Shown here in pieces: positions 9,471 to 17,842 of a stretch of DNA of 64,000 bases. Position 1 is the stretch's first letter. Each line of letters starts with the position of its first letter. Under the pieces are notes generated by a model. The model ran no database searches. It worked only from the letters and a program-made list of their open reading frames with translations, and had not been told where the DNA came from. The stretch comes from Paludisphaera rhizosphaerae (lineage in GTDB: Bacteria > Planctomycetota > Planctomycetia > Isosphaerales > Isosphaeraceae): positions 1 to 64,000 of the forward strand of contig NZ_JAALCR010000022.1 of assembly GCF_011065895.1 (NCBI RefSeq), given 5' to 3'. The position numbers and the translations under genes are program-made.

Positions 9471-10418
9471 CTACCAGACCTGGAGCTGGAGTTCCAACTC
9501 GTAGCCGAACTGCTGCCAGACCCGCTGCTGGATCTGGTCGATCAGGTGGAGGACGTCTTCCGCCTTCGCGCCGGGGTGGGCGATGACGAAATTGGCGTGG
9601 CGGTCCGAAACCTCGGCCCCGCCGTGCCTCGTCCCCTTCAGGCCGGCCTGGTCGATCAGGGCGCCGGCGGAGATGTCCGGCGAGGGGTTCTTGAACATGA
9701 GGCCCGACGACTGATGGCCGTAGGGCTGGTTCTCCTTCTTGACGATCCAGATCTTCCGCATTCGACGGACGACGGCCTCGGGTTCCTCCCGGGTCAATTC
9801 GAACCGGGCGGAGAGGATGACGGGCTCGTCCAGGTTCGATTCCCGGTCGACGAAGCTGAGGTCGTCGCGCTCGCGCTGCTGGACCTCGAAGGAGGAGTCA
9901 AGCACGTCGACGCCGCCGACGAAGGGGCCGATCGCACCCTGGCGGCTGCCGGCGTTGCCGCGAAGGGCGCCGCCGACGGTGCCGGGGATGCCGGTGAGAA
10001 CTTCCAACCCAGCCAGGCCCGCCCGCGCCGCCTGGGAAATCAGGGCGGTCAGCGGCACCGCGGCACCGGCGGTGATCGTTTCACCTTCGATGGCGACGTC
10101 GGAGAAGAAGGGGCTGTCCATGTGGACGACCAGGGCGTCAGTCCCCTGGTCGCGGACGAGGACGTTGGTCCCCCCTCCGAGCATCTTGACGGGGATGTTG
10201 GCCTCGGCGGCTCGACGCAAGACGGCGCGAAGGTTCTCGACCGTGTGGGGCTTGGCGAAGTAGGCAGCCGGCCCCCCGATGCGAAACCAAGTCAGCGGCG
10301 CCAGCGGGTAGTCCTCGGCGACGAACTCCTGGAATTCCTGAAAGGGATGCTGCAAGCGACGAACCCCAAACTGGCGACCATACGGACCTTGAGCCGGACG
10401 GGCGCATGGTAGCCGCAA
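9471..10418 (-). CDS. murB: UDP-N-acetylenolpyruvoylglucosamine reductase
   Basis: MurB reduces UDP-GlcNAc-enolpyruvate to UDP-MurNAc with NADPH and FAD, the second committed step of peptidoglycan precursor synthesis in the cytosol. The FAD-binding and catalytic signatures are clear: TWFRIGGPA, LGGGTNVLVRD, GIPGTVGGALRGNAG, the catalytic Ser region SSGLMFKNP, and a C-terminal Glu in ELELQLQVW. Length 315 residues is normal for the short (type IIb-like) form. The start is uncertain: no ATG fits, TTG at 10418 gives the full length, and TTG at 10355 (GGGG eight bases upstream) would remove 21 residues of no family character. It lies 12 bases after the zinc-ribbon gene and just before ftsQ, forming one transcript. 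Confidence 0.93.
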   Translation of the reverse strand: MRLPCARPAQGPYGRQFGVRRLQHPFQEFQEFVAEDYPLAPLTWFRIGGPAAYFAKPHTVENLRAVLRRAAEANIPVKMLGGGTNVLVRDQGTDALVVHMDSPFFSDVAIEGETITAGAAVPLTALISQAARAGLAGLEVLTGIPGTVGGALRGNAGSRQGAIGPFVGGVDVLDSSFEVQQRERDDLSFVDRESNLDEPVILSARFELTREEPEAVVRRMRKIWIVKKENQPYGHQSSGLMFKNPSPDISAGALIDQAGLKGTRHGGAEVSDRHANFVIAHPGAKAEDVLHLIDQIQQRVWQQFGYELELQLQVW

Positions 10419-10430
10419 CCCGAAGGACCG

Positions 10431-11294
10431 TCAAGCGCGCGGAGCGCCTCCGGGGCGAGCCGTCGACGTCGGCGGGGCGTTGGTAGACGGCGAACCGCGG
10501 CGAGCCGTCGCGCCGGCCTTCGCACCCTTGGCCGCGTCGGCCTTGGAGATCGCCGTCGTCGGCGGTTCTGCCGGCGTCTTCGCCTTACGATATGCTGCCA
10601 GGGACCGACCCGCGTCGAGCCGCCATCCCGAGCCGTCGTCCCCCGTGAGGACCAGGGTGATGTCCACCGAGCCTCCCATCCGAGGGTCGATTGAGACGTC
10701 GTGCACGGAGATCCCGGTACGTCCCCCCGCGCTCTCCGGCTTGATCGAGGCGATCACCTCCGCGAGCCCTGGACCCGGGGATTCCGTCTTCCGCGCGACT
10801 TCGACCATCGGCGAGGTCGATCCCACGATGTCCGTCCGCCCCTGGAATTCGGGCTGCACCGCTTCCGAAAGTTCCTTCGCCGCGGCGGGGTCGACGGTGA
10901 GATCCTTCAACGCGTTGGGATCATTGTGGGCCAGGGCGCGAGCGACGGCCGTCGTCTGGTCGGTGAGCCCGACCGGTCCGCGTCCCCGAATGAACGGCCA
11001 GGCGATGACAGCCGCCACGAGCAACCCCAGGGCGATTGCAACCTTCGGCAGCGTGTCGTGGATCTTCTTCATGACGAGGTCGATTTCCTCGTCGACATGA
11101 TCGAACTCGTGCCCCGGCGTTTCGTGATGGACGGGTTCTTCGTCCTCGTCGTGGGGCGGTGGTCCAGGCAAAACCCTCTCATCCATCGTCAGATGGAAGG
11201 TCTTGAGGCACTTTTTGCAGATGAGGCGCTGGTTGATTTTCTCTTTCGGGATTCGACCTTCCGCGCCGCAGGAGGGGCAGTGCATGGCAATCAC
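10431..11294 (-). CDS. Zinc-ribbon membrane protein of unknown function
   Basis: This 287-residue protein starts with a four-Cys zinc ribbon (HCPSCGAEGRIP, then ICKKCLKTF), followed by an acidic/His-rich linker, one membrane segment (VAIALGLLVAAVIAWPFI, about 90-107), a soluble domain of unknown family and a low-complexity Ala/Thr/Pro tail. The ribbon resembles the MJ0042-type found at the N-terminus of many planctomycete proteins. The start is set at GTG 11294 because GGAGGA lies eight bases upstream; the ATG at 11285, three codons later, would be 17 bases from it. It is first in the zinc-ribbon-murB-ftsQ transcript, so a cell-envelope role is possible but only inferred from position. Confidence 0.75.
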   Translation of the reverse strand: MIAMHCPSCGAEGRIPKEKINQRLICKKCLKTFHLTMDERVLPGPPPHDEDEEPVHHETPGHEFDHVDEEIDLVMKKIHDTLPKVAIALGLLVAAVIAWPFIRGRGPVGLTDQTTAVARALAHNDPNALKDLTVDPAAAKELSEAVQPEFQGRTDIVGSTSPMVEVARKTESPGPGLAEVIASIKPESAGGRTGISVHDVSIDPRMGGSVDITLVLTGDDGSGWRLDAGRSLAAYRKAKTPAEPPTTAISKADAAKGAKAGATARRGSPSTNAPPTSTARPGGAPRA

Positions 11295-11482
11295 GGCGAG
11301 ATTCCTCCTATCCTGGATTCGCGGGCGTTTCTCCTCAGTTGCTTCGGGGAATTCGCGCACGATCCCCCTGATATACATACGGGCGATCGGTCGGACTGTG
11401 TCGACCTCGGATGAATAAATCTGCGGATTTGCGTTTTAAAGATATCGGCCTTCGTCCCCTGTTCGGAAACCTTGGATCGAAC

Positions 11483-13828
11483 ATGAAGAGTATCGGACTC
11501 GCCGCATGCAACTCCGCCGCGCTCTGGACCTTGGCTCTCGCGGCGGCGGTTCTCTCAGGCTTGCTGATCGGCGTCGAGCCGGTCGGCGGCGACCCCGATC
11601 GGATGTACCGACCGATCAAGGCTGAGCTGGCGAAAAATCTTGCCGAGGGCCGCATCCCGTACTGGTCGGACAACGTCGGCCTGGGCTTCCCGCTGGTCGC
11701 CGAGAGCCATGCGGCAGCGTTCTATCCACCCAATCAGATCTTCTATCGCGTGCTCTCCGTCCCGGTCGCCTATCGCCTTTCCATGTTCCTGCATTATTTG
11801 ATGATGGCGGGGGCGACGTTCGCCTATGGTCGTCGACTGGGGCTGACTCCTTATGGAGCGGGTCTGGCCGCGATCAGCTTCACCTTCTGCGGGTTCCAGT
11901 CGATCCACTCCAGCCACGAGTGGTCCTACCACGCACTCGCCTATCTACCGCTCGTGTTGCTGCTGGCTGACCTGGTTATGGCGGAGGGCCGGTGGATCTG
12001 GGTCGCCGGATTGGCGGCGGCTTATGGGATGCAGTTGACGGTGGGGCACTTCCAGGTGCAGTCCTGGACGGGAGGACTCGCAGCGGCGACGGCGCTCTGG
12101 CGGTGGCTTGGCTCGCCTCGCCAGATTGGGCGAGTGGGCATGGTGTTCCTCGGTCTGGTCTGGGGAGCGGCGATCGCCGCCGTTCAGCTTTCGCCAAGCT
12201 GGGAGCTGACGCGGTTCGTCGGGTTTGACGAGAGGCCGTTCCGCGAGCTGGCGTTCTTCGGCTTCCCGTTCGCTCATTGGGCCGAACTGATCGCGCCCTG
12301 TTGGCTGCGCGGGATCCCGGGAGGGCCGGAGGCTGGTTACTGGTACTCGCTGGGGACGACGGGCTATGAAGCCTGTCTCTATGTCGGGACCATCCCGCTG
12401 ATCTTCGCGGTCGTGGGGCTCTTCGCGAAGGGCGATTCGGCAACGCGGTTCTGGACGCTCGTCGTCGCGATCACCTTCGCCCTGGCGATCATGCCGACGA
12501 CCTGGCTGACCGGATATCAGTGGGTCGCTTCGATCCCCGGGATGGGACTGTTTCGTGCCCCCGGGCGATTCCTGGCGCTGACGAGCCTGGGGCTGGCCCT
12601 TCTCGCCGGCAAGGGGCTCGATTCGGCGAGTCGCCGCGGCCGGGCCTGGATCGGTCTGGGAGTCGCGGTTGGGCTTGCAGCGGTCGGAGCCTGGTGGATC
12701 GTCTCGTGGTCGATGCGGCCCGACCATGTCCGCGAGCTAGGCGGCGATCGACTCCTGATCCGGCTGGCGACGGCCGGCGGGGTCTGGCTCGTCGCGGCGA
12801 TCCTGGCGGCGGTCTGGATCCGGGGAAGACTCGCGCCGCAGATTTTGCTGATCGCGACGGCGCTGGAACTGGGCGTCCTCTACTACACGTCGACGACCGA
12901 CTGGGGATGGGCGGTGCCCGTGCCCGAATCAAGCCCCATCATGACACGCCTGGCCCAGGAGGAGGGCGTCGGCAAGGTGGCCGGGTTGCTGACCGACATG
13001 CCGATGCGGATCGGACTGGCTCCCCTCTACCCATACACGGGCTTCGCCGCGCCCGCGCCGCACCCGAGGCTGGAGGCTTTCGCCCAGCGCAAACCGCCGA
13101 TCGGCAGCCGGCTCGACGAGCTTCGTTTCTTCGGCGCGACGCACGGCGTCTGGGACGGGCCGATCGACCCGTTCAACCTCGTCCCGAACACCTTCGAGAC
13201 TATCCTGGAATCGCCCGACGAGGCGCTCGACCGCCTCGTTCACAAGGACCCAGGAATGCCTGCGCATGCGCTGTGGCGGCTGGTTCGGTTCAAGAATCCG
13301 ATCCCCCCGGCGCGAGCTGCGCGGAAGGCTCGCTACGGCTGGAGCGAGGGGATGGGCTTCGCGAATGATCCTTCGGTCGTCACTTACGCCCGAGAGGATC
13401 AGTCGCCCCCCGGTCGTGAGCCGACCGCCAACGTGGCCGAGGTGGATTCATGGGACGGCCGAACCGCGAGCGTACGCCACGACGGTCCCTTCGACCTCGT
13501 CGTCAACCGGATGTTCTACCCCGGCTGGTTCTACTCGATCGACGGCGGTCCAGCCGAGCCCGTCGCGCGGGCAGTCTTCGGCATTCAGGCCGCACACGTT
13601 CCCGGCGCTGGGACGCATCAGGTGACGTTCAGCTATCAACCGACGCGCGTGTTCCCGGCTGTGGTCGTCAGTGGGACTTCCGTCGTGCTCGCGCTCGTCG
13701 TGCTCGGCCTGGGCGCCTTGCGGCGATCATCGCCGCCCGAAAACGACTCCCAGGGCCAGCAGGACGACGCCCAGAAGCATGGCCTGGGTGGCCGGGGCGA
13801 AGGTTCCGGCGAGGCTCTGGCTGGTTAG
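11483..13828 (+). CDS. YfhO-like multi-pass membrane protein
   Basis: The 781-residue product has about a dozen hydrophobic segments over the first 500 residues, then a soluble extracytoplasmic part and a last membrane segment near the C-terminus (VVVSGTSVVLALVVLGLGAL). The early region (MYRPIKAELAKNLAEGRIPYW, split here, and FPLVAESHAAAFYPPN) is the pattern of the YfhO/GT-C family, whose members are thought to use polyprenyl-linked sugars to decorate surface polymers. A loop of that kind near the start of the first periplasmic segment carries the catalytic acid in GT-C enzymes. ATG 11483 has a weak GGA before it; ATG 11411 would add 24 residues. Its last 102 bases overlap the convergent kinase gene. 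Confidence 0.75.
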   Translation: MKSIGLAACNSAALWTLALAAAVLSGLLIGVEPVGGDPDRMYRPIKAELAKNLAEGRIPYWSDNVGLGFPLVAESHAAAFYPPNQIFYRVLSVPVAYRLSMFLHYLMMAGATFAYGRRLGLTPYGAGLAAISFTFCGFQSIHSSHEWSYHALAYLPLVLLLADLVMAEGRWIWVAGLAAAYGMQLTVGHFQVQSWTGGLAAATALWRWLGSPRQIGRVGMVFLGLVWGAAIAAVQLSPSWELTRFVGFDERPFRELAFFGFPFAHWAELIAPCWLRGIPGGPEAGYWYSLGTTGYEACLYVGTIPLIFAVVGLFAKGDSATRFWTLVVAITFALAIMPTTWLTGYQWVASIPGMGLFRAPGRFLALTSLGLALLAGKGLDSASRRGRAWIGLGVAVGLAAVGAWWIVSWSMRPDHVRELGGDRLLIRLATAGGVWLVAAILAAVWIRGRLAPQILLIATALELGVLYYTSTTDWGWAVPVPESSPIMTRLAQEEGVGKVAGLLTDMPMRIGLAPLYPYTGFAAPAPHPRLEAFAQRKPPIGSRLDELRFFGATHGVWDGPIDPFNLVPNTFETILESPDEALDRLVHKDPGMPAHALWRLVRFKNPIPPARAARKARYGWSEGMGFANDPSVVTYAREDQSPPGREPTANVAEVDSWDGRTASVRHDGPFDLVVNRMFYPGWFYSIDGGPAEPVARAVFGIQAAHVPGAGTHQVTFSYQPTRVFPAVVVSGTSVVLALVVLGLGALRRSSPPENDSQGQQDDAQKHGLGGRGEGSGEALAG

Positions 13829-16375
13829 GCCGATCACCGGGGCGAAGAGCACGGCTGCCGCGGCGAGGTACGCGGCGAGCCCCACGCCTCGCGAGCGATA
13901 CACGGCCGAGAGCAGCAGCAAAAGTCCGGCGACTCCCAGGTTGGCGGCGAAGATCGAACGGAACGGACCTGGGACCCAGTCGTCGCCGAGCGGCTTCGCA
14001 ACCTGCGAGGCGTCGACGTTGGGGACGTCCACGTGGGTCTCGGCCAGGGCGTTCGGGTCGGCGTTCTCGGCCGACTTCTTGACGGCCTGCCCGATCTGGC
14101 TCGCCGCCTGCCCGACCTGTTCCAGGGTCACGACCTTATGCGTGTGCATCCAGTAGGCGAACGCCGCCAGCAGGACCGCGCCCAGCACCAGGCGTGGGAG
14201 GCGACCGAAGATGCGGTCGCTGAGTGAATCCAGCCGTTGCGCCAGCGGACCGGGGCCATCCTCGCGTCCGGCGAGGACCCGCTCGGGCTCCTCGATCGCG
14301 TCGCGGAGGTGCTGGGAGATCGTCGGTCCGGTCGCACCTGGAGCCAGGCTGCCGGCGCGGAGCGCGACCTGCTCGTCGCGCCACTCGGCGGCTGCGGCGA
14401 TCAGGGCTCGCGAGACTCGCCACGAGTGCCGGCGGGCCGTCATGAGGTTCACGCCCTCGGCCTCGAACCTGGCCTCCTCGACGTCCTGGAAGAGTCGCCG
14501 GAGCCGGGCGTCGCGACGCATCTCGACGACGGCCGTCAGCAGCCGTTCGAGCCTCCCCGACCACCATCGCCGGCCCTCGCCGCTGGGGGCGGTCGGATCG
14601 TGCAGAGCGCGGAGGCGTTCGGCGGACAGGGCTCGCTCGCCGAAGACGCCCGCGAAGAGGGGCTCCCAGCCTCGACCTGCCGTTGCGATCAGAGCGTCGC
14701 GCAGACGCTGTTCGTCGGCGCCGGCGTCGCGGAGTCGCTTCAGAGGCTCTTTCACTCGGGCGACCGCCTCGTCTCGGTCGGCCAGGTAGGGCTTCTCGAC
14801 GAAATGGCGGAAGCCCGCGATGAGCGCCCCAACGCAGATCCCCAGGAAGATCAAGGAGCCAAGGAACCCCCCGTAGATCGTCATCCCCAGCAGCAGAACG
14901 GCGACGACTCCCGAGGCGATCCACGATCGAAGCCCGTTCCCCAGGAAGACGTGGCGAAGGGTGTCGACGAGGCCCGAGGGCCGTAGCGATCTCAGGGCGA
15001 ACGCCAGCGCTCCGGTGGTGAGCAGGCCGAAGCCGCCGACGACGATCAGGGGACGGAACGCTCGCATCGCGAGCAGGAGCAGCAGGAACGCCAGCCAGGC
15101 GCCGCCGGCGGCCATCAGAATCCGGCTTCGCAGTTTCGCCGAGGGAGAGTCGATCGTCTGCGCGGCGGCTTCGCGAACGGCCTGGCGATACTCTTCCTCG
15201 ACGGCCGCCGTCTTCCCCTGGGGAAGCCCCAAGGCATTCTCCAGCACGTCGACGACGACGTTCATGCTCGGGTAGCGTTCCTCGGGCGTCTTGCGGACCA
15301 TAGTCAGGATGACGTCGGAGATCCTGGGAGGAATTCCGGGGGCGAACTCCTGCGGCGGGATGACCTCGTCCGCCTGGTGGCTGGCGATCAACTCCGTCGC
15401 CGAAGGCCGGACGAACGGCGGCCGGCCAGCCACAAGCTGGTAGAACGTGCAGCCCAGCGAGTAGACGTCCGCGCGGCCGTCGATGATGAGGGCGTGGCGA
15501 GCCTGCTCCGGAGCCATGTAAACGGGCGACCCGGCCGTGACCCGCGCGACGCTCCGCGTGGTCGGAGCGTCCTCGGCGACGGTCCTTCCCTTGCCGCGTG
15601 GGCCCTTCGAGCCGGCGGCGTCGCGGGCGCTCTCGGCCGCGGCGAGCGACGGCGTCGTCTCCAGCCCAAGGTCGTCCACAACGACTAGGCCGTCGGGGGT
15701 GACTCGGAGGTTCTCGGGCTTGATGTCGCGGTGCCAGATCCCCTGTTCGTGGGCGACGGAAAGCCCTCGCGCCGCCTGGAGGATCCACGCGGCGGCCAGA
15801 CGAGGCTCGATCTTGCCGCGCCGGGCCAACTCCTCGGCGAGCGAGGCGCCGGGGACGTACTCCATTGCGGTGAACGTCGAGGAGCCGTCGCGGCCGATGT
15901 CGACGATCGGGATCAGGTGGGGGCTCGAAAGCTGGGCCGTCGCCAGGGCCTCGCGCAGGAAGCGTTCGACGAAGATCGCGTCGCGGCCTCGATCGGCGGC
16001 GATCACCTTCAGCACGACCCTCCCCGCGAGCGACAGCGGCCGGGCGAGCAACGATTTGCCTCTCGGCCCGTGCCCCAGGAGCTTCAGCACCAGGCAATTG
16101 GCGAGAAACCGCGGCGTCCCGCGCGGCAGACGGCTGTAGCCGGGTTCGAGCGTGGCGGCGTCCAGGTTGGTCGGGATCGCCTCCAGCGAGGGCTCAGAGG
16201 CTTCCGCGGGCGGCGGCGACGCCTTGAGCATCTCGACGCTCGGAGCGTTCCCTTCCGCCTCCGGGATCGTCAGCGCGAACGCCTGGTGACAGCTTGGGCA
16301 CTTCGGCGTGAACCGGCCGGGGAGGACGTCCACGATCCGGATAGGATGCCGGCACGACGGGCAGTGGATCACCAA
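13727..16375 (-). CDS. Zinc-ribbon Ser/Thr protein kinase with membrane C-terminus
   Basis: The 882-residue protein opens with a zinc ribbon (HCPSC at 4-8, KCPSC at 25-29), followed by a Hanks-type kinase domain at about 90-385: Lys123 (VLK), HRDIKPEN at 216-222 and APE at 288-290. Two departures stand out: the glycine loop is degenerate (LGHGPRGKS) and the DFG motif reads DLG at 235-237. The C-terminal 480 residues hold at least seven hydrophobic segments interleaved with soluble helical regions. Start is TTG 16375 (GGAGGG eight bases upstream) or GTG 16372. Cytosolic zinc ribbon and kinase followed by membrane anchoring suggests a signalling receptor-like protein; substrates are unknown. 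The gene overlaps the convergent YfhO-like gene by 102 bases. Confidence 0.88.
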   Translation of the reverse strand: MVIHCPSCRHPIRIVDVLPGRFTPKCPSCHQAFALTIPEAEGNAPSVEMLKASPPPAEASEPSLEAIPTNLDAATLEPGYSRLPRGTPRFLANCLVLKLLGHGPRGKSLLARPLSLAGRVVLKVIAADRGRDAIFVERFLREALATAQLSSPHLIPIVDIGRDGSSTFTAMEYVPGASLAEELARRGKIEPRLAAAWILQAARGLSVAHEQGIWHRDIKPENLRVTPDGLVVVDDLGLETTPSLAAAESARDAAGSKGPRGKGRTVAEDAPTTRSVARVTAGSPVYMAPEQARHALIIDGRADVYSLGCTFYQLVAGRPPFVRPSATELIASHQADEVIPPQEFAPGIPPRISDVILTMVRKTPEERYPSMNVVVDVLENALGLPQGKTAAVEEEYRQAVREAAAQTIDSPSAKLRSRILMAAGGAWLAFLLLLLAMRAFRPLIVVGGFGLLTTGALAFALRSLRPSGLVDTLRHVFLGNGLRSWIASGVVAVLLLGMTIYGGFLGSLIFLGICVGALIAGFRHFVEKPYLADRDEAVARVKEPLKRLRDAGADEQRLRDALIATAGRGWEPLFAGVFGERALSAERLRALHDPTAPSGEGRRWWSGRLERLLTAVVEMRRDARLRRLFQDVEEARFEAEGVNLMTARRHSWRVSRALIAAAAEWRDEQVALRAGSLAPGATGPTISQHLRDAIEEPERVLAGREDGPGPLAQRLDSLSDRIFGRLPRLVLGAVLLAAFAYWMHTHKVVTLEQVGQAASQIGQAVKKSAENADPNALAETHVDVPNVDASQVAKPLGDDWVPGPFRSIFAANLGVAGLLLLLSAVYRSRGVGLAAYLAAAAVLFAPVIGLTSQSLAGTFAPATQAMLLGVVLLALGVVFGRR

Positions 16376-16409
16376 CGCTCAAACCCTCCGACGCTCGCCC
16401 TGAGTCGCG

Positions 16410-17468
16410 TCACGAACCCCAGGGGTCTTCGATGCTCTTGTGCTGGCGCGAGGATGCGAGCGCCGCTTCCAGGATACGCACGACGTCGCGAGCCTGTTCG
16501 GCTGTCACCGCCAGAGGCTCGCCTTCGAGCAGGTGCGCCGCCACATTGGAATAATAGCCGTCCCAGTGCGATCGAACCGAGGGGAGTCGGCGACGGACCG
16601 TCTCGGGATCTCGGGTGGCTGGGTCGGCGTCGGCCGCCGTGCTCAGGAGCCCTTGCTGACTCTCGGTTTCGTCCGCGCGGTCGATGTCGCCGGCGCGGAG
16701 GGCGTCCTCCTGCGGGTCGACGCCGTATTTGACGTAGCCGCCCGTTGTCCCGACGACCCACCACCTGGGGCGGTCGATCCGGCAGATCCGGCTGGTCTCG
16801 GCCTGGAAGACGGCGTGGTCGAACTCCAGGATCATCCGGCCGTGGCCGCCGATGTCCACGCCTTCCCACGGGCTCTCGAAGAGCCAGGACGTCACCCGCC
16901 GGCAGGGGCCCAGGCCCAGTTGCAGGGCGTGGTCCACCATGTGCGCCCCCCAGTCGTGGAGGATCGTCCCCGACGCCCCCACTTCGCCGCGCCAGCCTTG
17001 CGGCGCCTTGAACCGGCAGACGGCGCTCTCGATCAGCAGCGGCCGGCCGATCGTCCCGTCTTCGAAGAGCTTGCGGATGGTCGAAAAATCCCAGTCCCAC
17101 CGCCGGTTGTGGAAGACCGAGAGCATCCGGCCTGAACGGTCGCGGGCCTCGATCATCCGGTCGGCCTCGGCTGTCGTCAGCGCCATGACCTTGTCGACGA
17201 CGCAGTGTCGACCGGCTTCCAGCGTCTGGATCGTCTGCTCGGCGTGGACGTCGTGCGGAGTCGCCAGGACGACCAACTCGACGGCCGGATCCGCCAGGGC
17301 GTCATCGAGGCTTTCGAACGTTCGCACGCCATGCTCGGCCTCGGCGCGGGCGCGGACCTCGGGCTTACGCGCGACGACGCCGTAGAGCCTCAGCGCCGGC
17401 TGTCGTCGAATCAAAGGGGAGTGCAACTCCCGCCCCGCCATGCCGTAGCCCACCACCACCGTATTCAT
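16410..17468 (-). CDS. Gfo/Idh/MocA family oxidoreductase
   Basis: This 352-residue protein has the N-terminal NAD(P)-binding Rossmann pattern (VVVGYGMAGRELH at 4-16) and the family's substrate domain, with VVDKVMAL (the position of the usual EKP motif, here DKV) and the active-site region GTILHDWGAHMVDHAL. Members oxidise or reduce sugars and inositols; the specific substrate cannot be read here. The ATG at 17468 has GGGA about ten bases upstream; a GTG at 17483 would add five residues. The replacement of EKP by DKV keeps the Lys but is unusual. The gene lies 34 bases upstream of the kinase gene on the same strand and could share a transcript with it. Confidence 0.88.
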   Translation of the reverse strand: MNTVVVGYGMAGRELHSPLIRRQPALRLYGVVARKPEVRARAEAEHGVRTFESLDDALADPAVELVVLATPHDVHAEQTIQTLEAGRHCVVDKVMALTTAEADRMIEARDRSGRMLSVFHNRRWDWDFSTIRKLFEDGTIGRPLLIESAVCRFKAPQGWRGEVGASGTILHDWGAHMVDHALQLGLGPCRRVTSWLFESPWEGVDIGGHGRMILEFDHAVFQAETSRICRIDRPRWWVVGTTGGYVKYGVDPQEDALRAGDIDRADETESQQGLLSTAADADPATRDPETVRRRLPSVRSHWDGYYSNVAAHLLEGEPLAVTAEQARDVVRILEAALASSRQHKSIEDPWGS

Positions 17469-17842
17469 GAAAAGCGATCCCACGAGCGCAGTCGGACCCC
17501 GAGACGTGCCTCGTCCCTCACGCCGACATTACTAGTATTTCCGACCCGGCGCGACGACGCGAGACCACTCTCCGACAACTGGTTAGATCAACTAAGGAAT
17601 TAAACCTACATTTGCCTGACCCCTGACGCTGCAACAGGTTCCGTCTATTCAATCGGAGAAATTCGATTTGACCTCGGGGCTGAGGGGAACGATAATGGAA
17701 TGATCACGTGGAGGATGATGCAGGTCGGCCGAAGGCGCCCGAACCCTCCCATCGGGCTGCGCCTGTCCCCCTGCTGGAATCCCCGACGTGGATTTCAGAT
17801 TAGTACAAGCGAATGGTTCAAGAGACCGGAAAGGGAGACGCG
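17469..17842. other. Divergent intergenic region
   Basis: This 374-base region separates the oxidoreductase (minus) and the aminotransferase (plus). It is less GC-rich than its surroundings and holds a likely plus-strand promoter at 17668-17696. No small gene is convincing. Confidence 0.5.
17668..17696 (+). promoter_or_regulatory. Likely sigma70 promoter of aminotransferase operon
   Basis: TTGACC (17668-17673), a 17-base spacer and GATAAT (17691-17696) match the -35 and -10 consensus closely, which is notable in such GC-rich DNA. The start codon of the aminotransferase is about 146 bases downstream. Confidence 0.5.
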
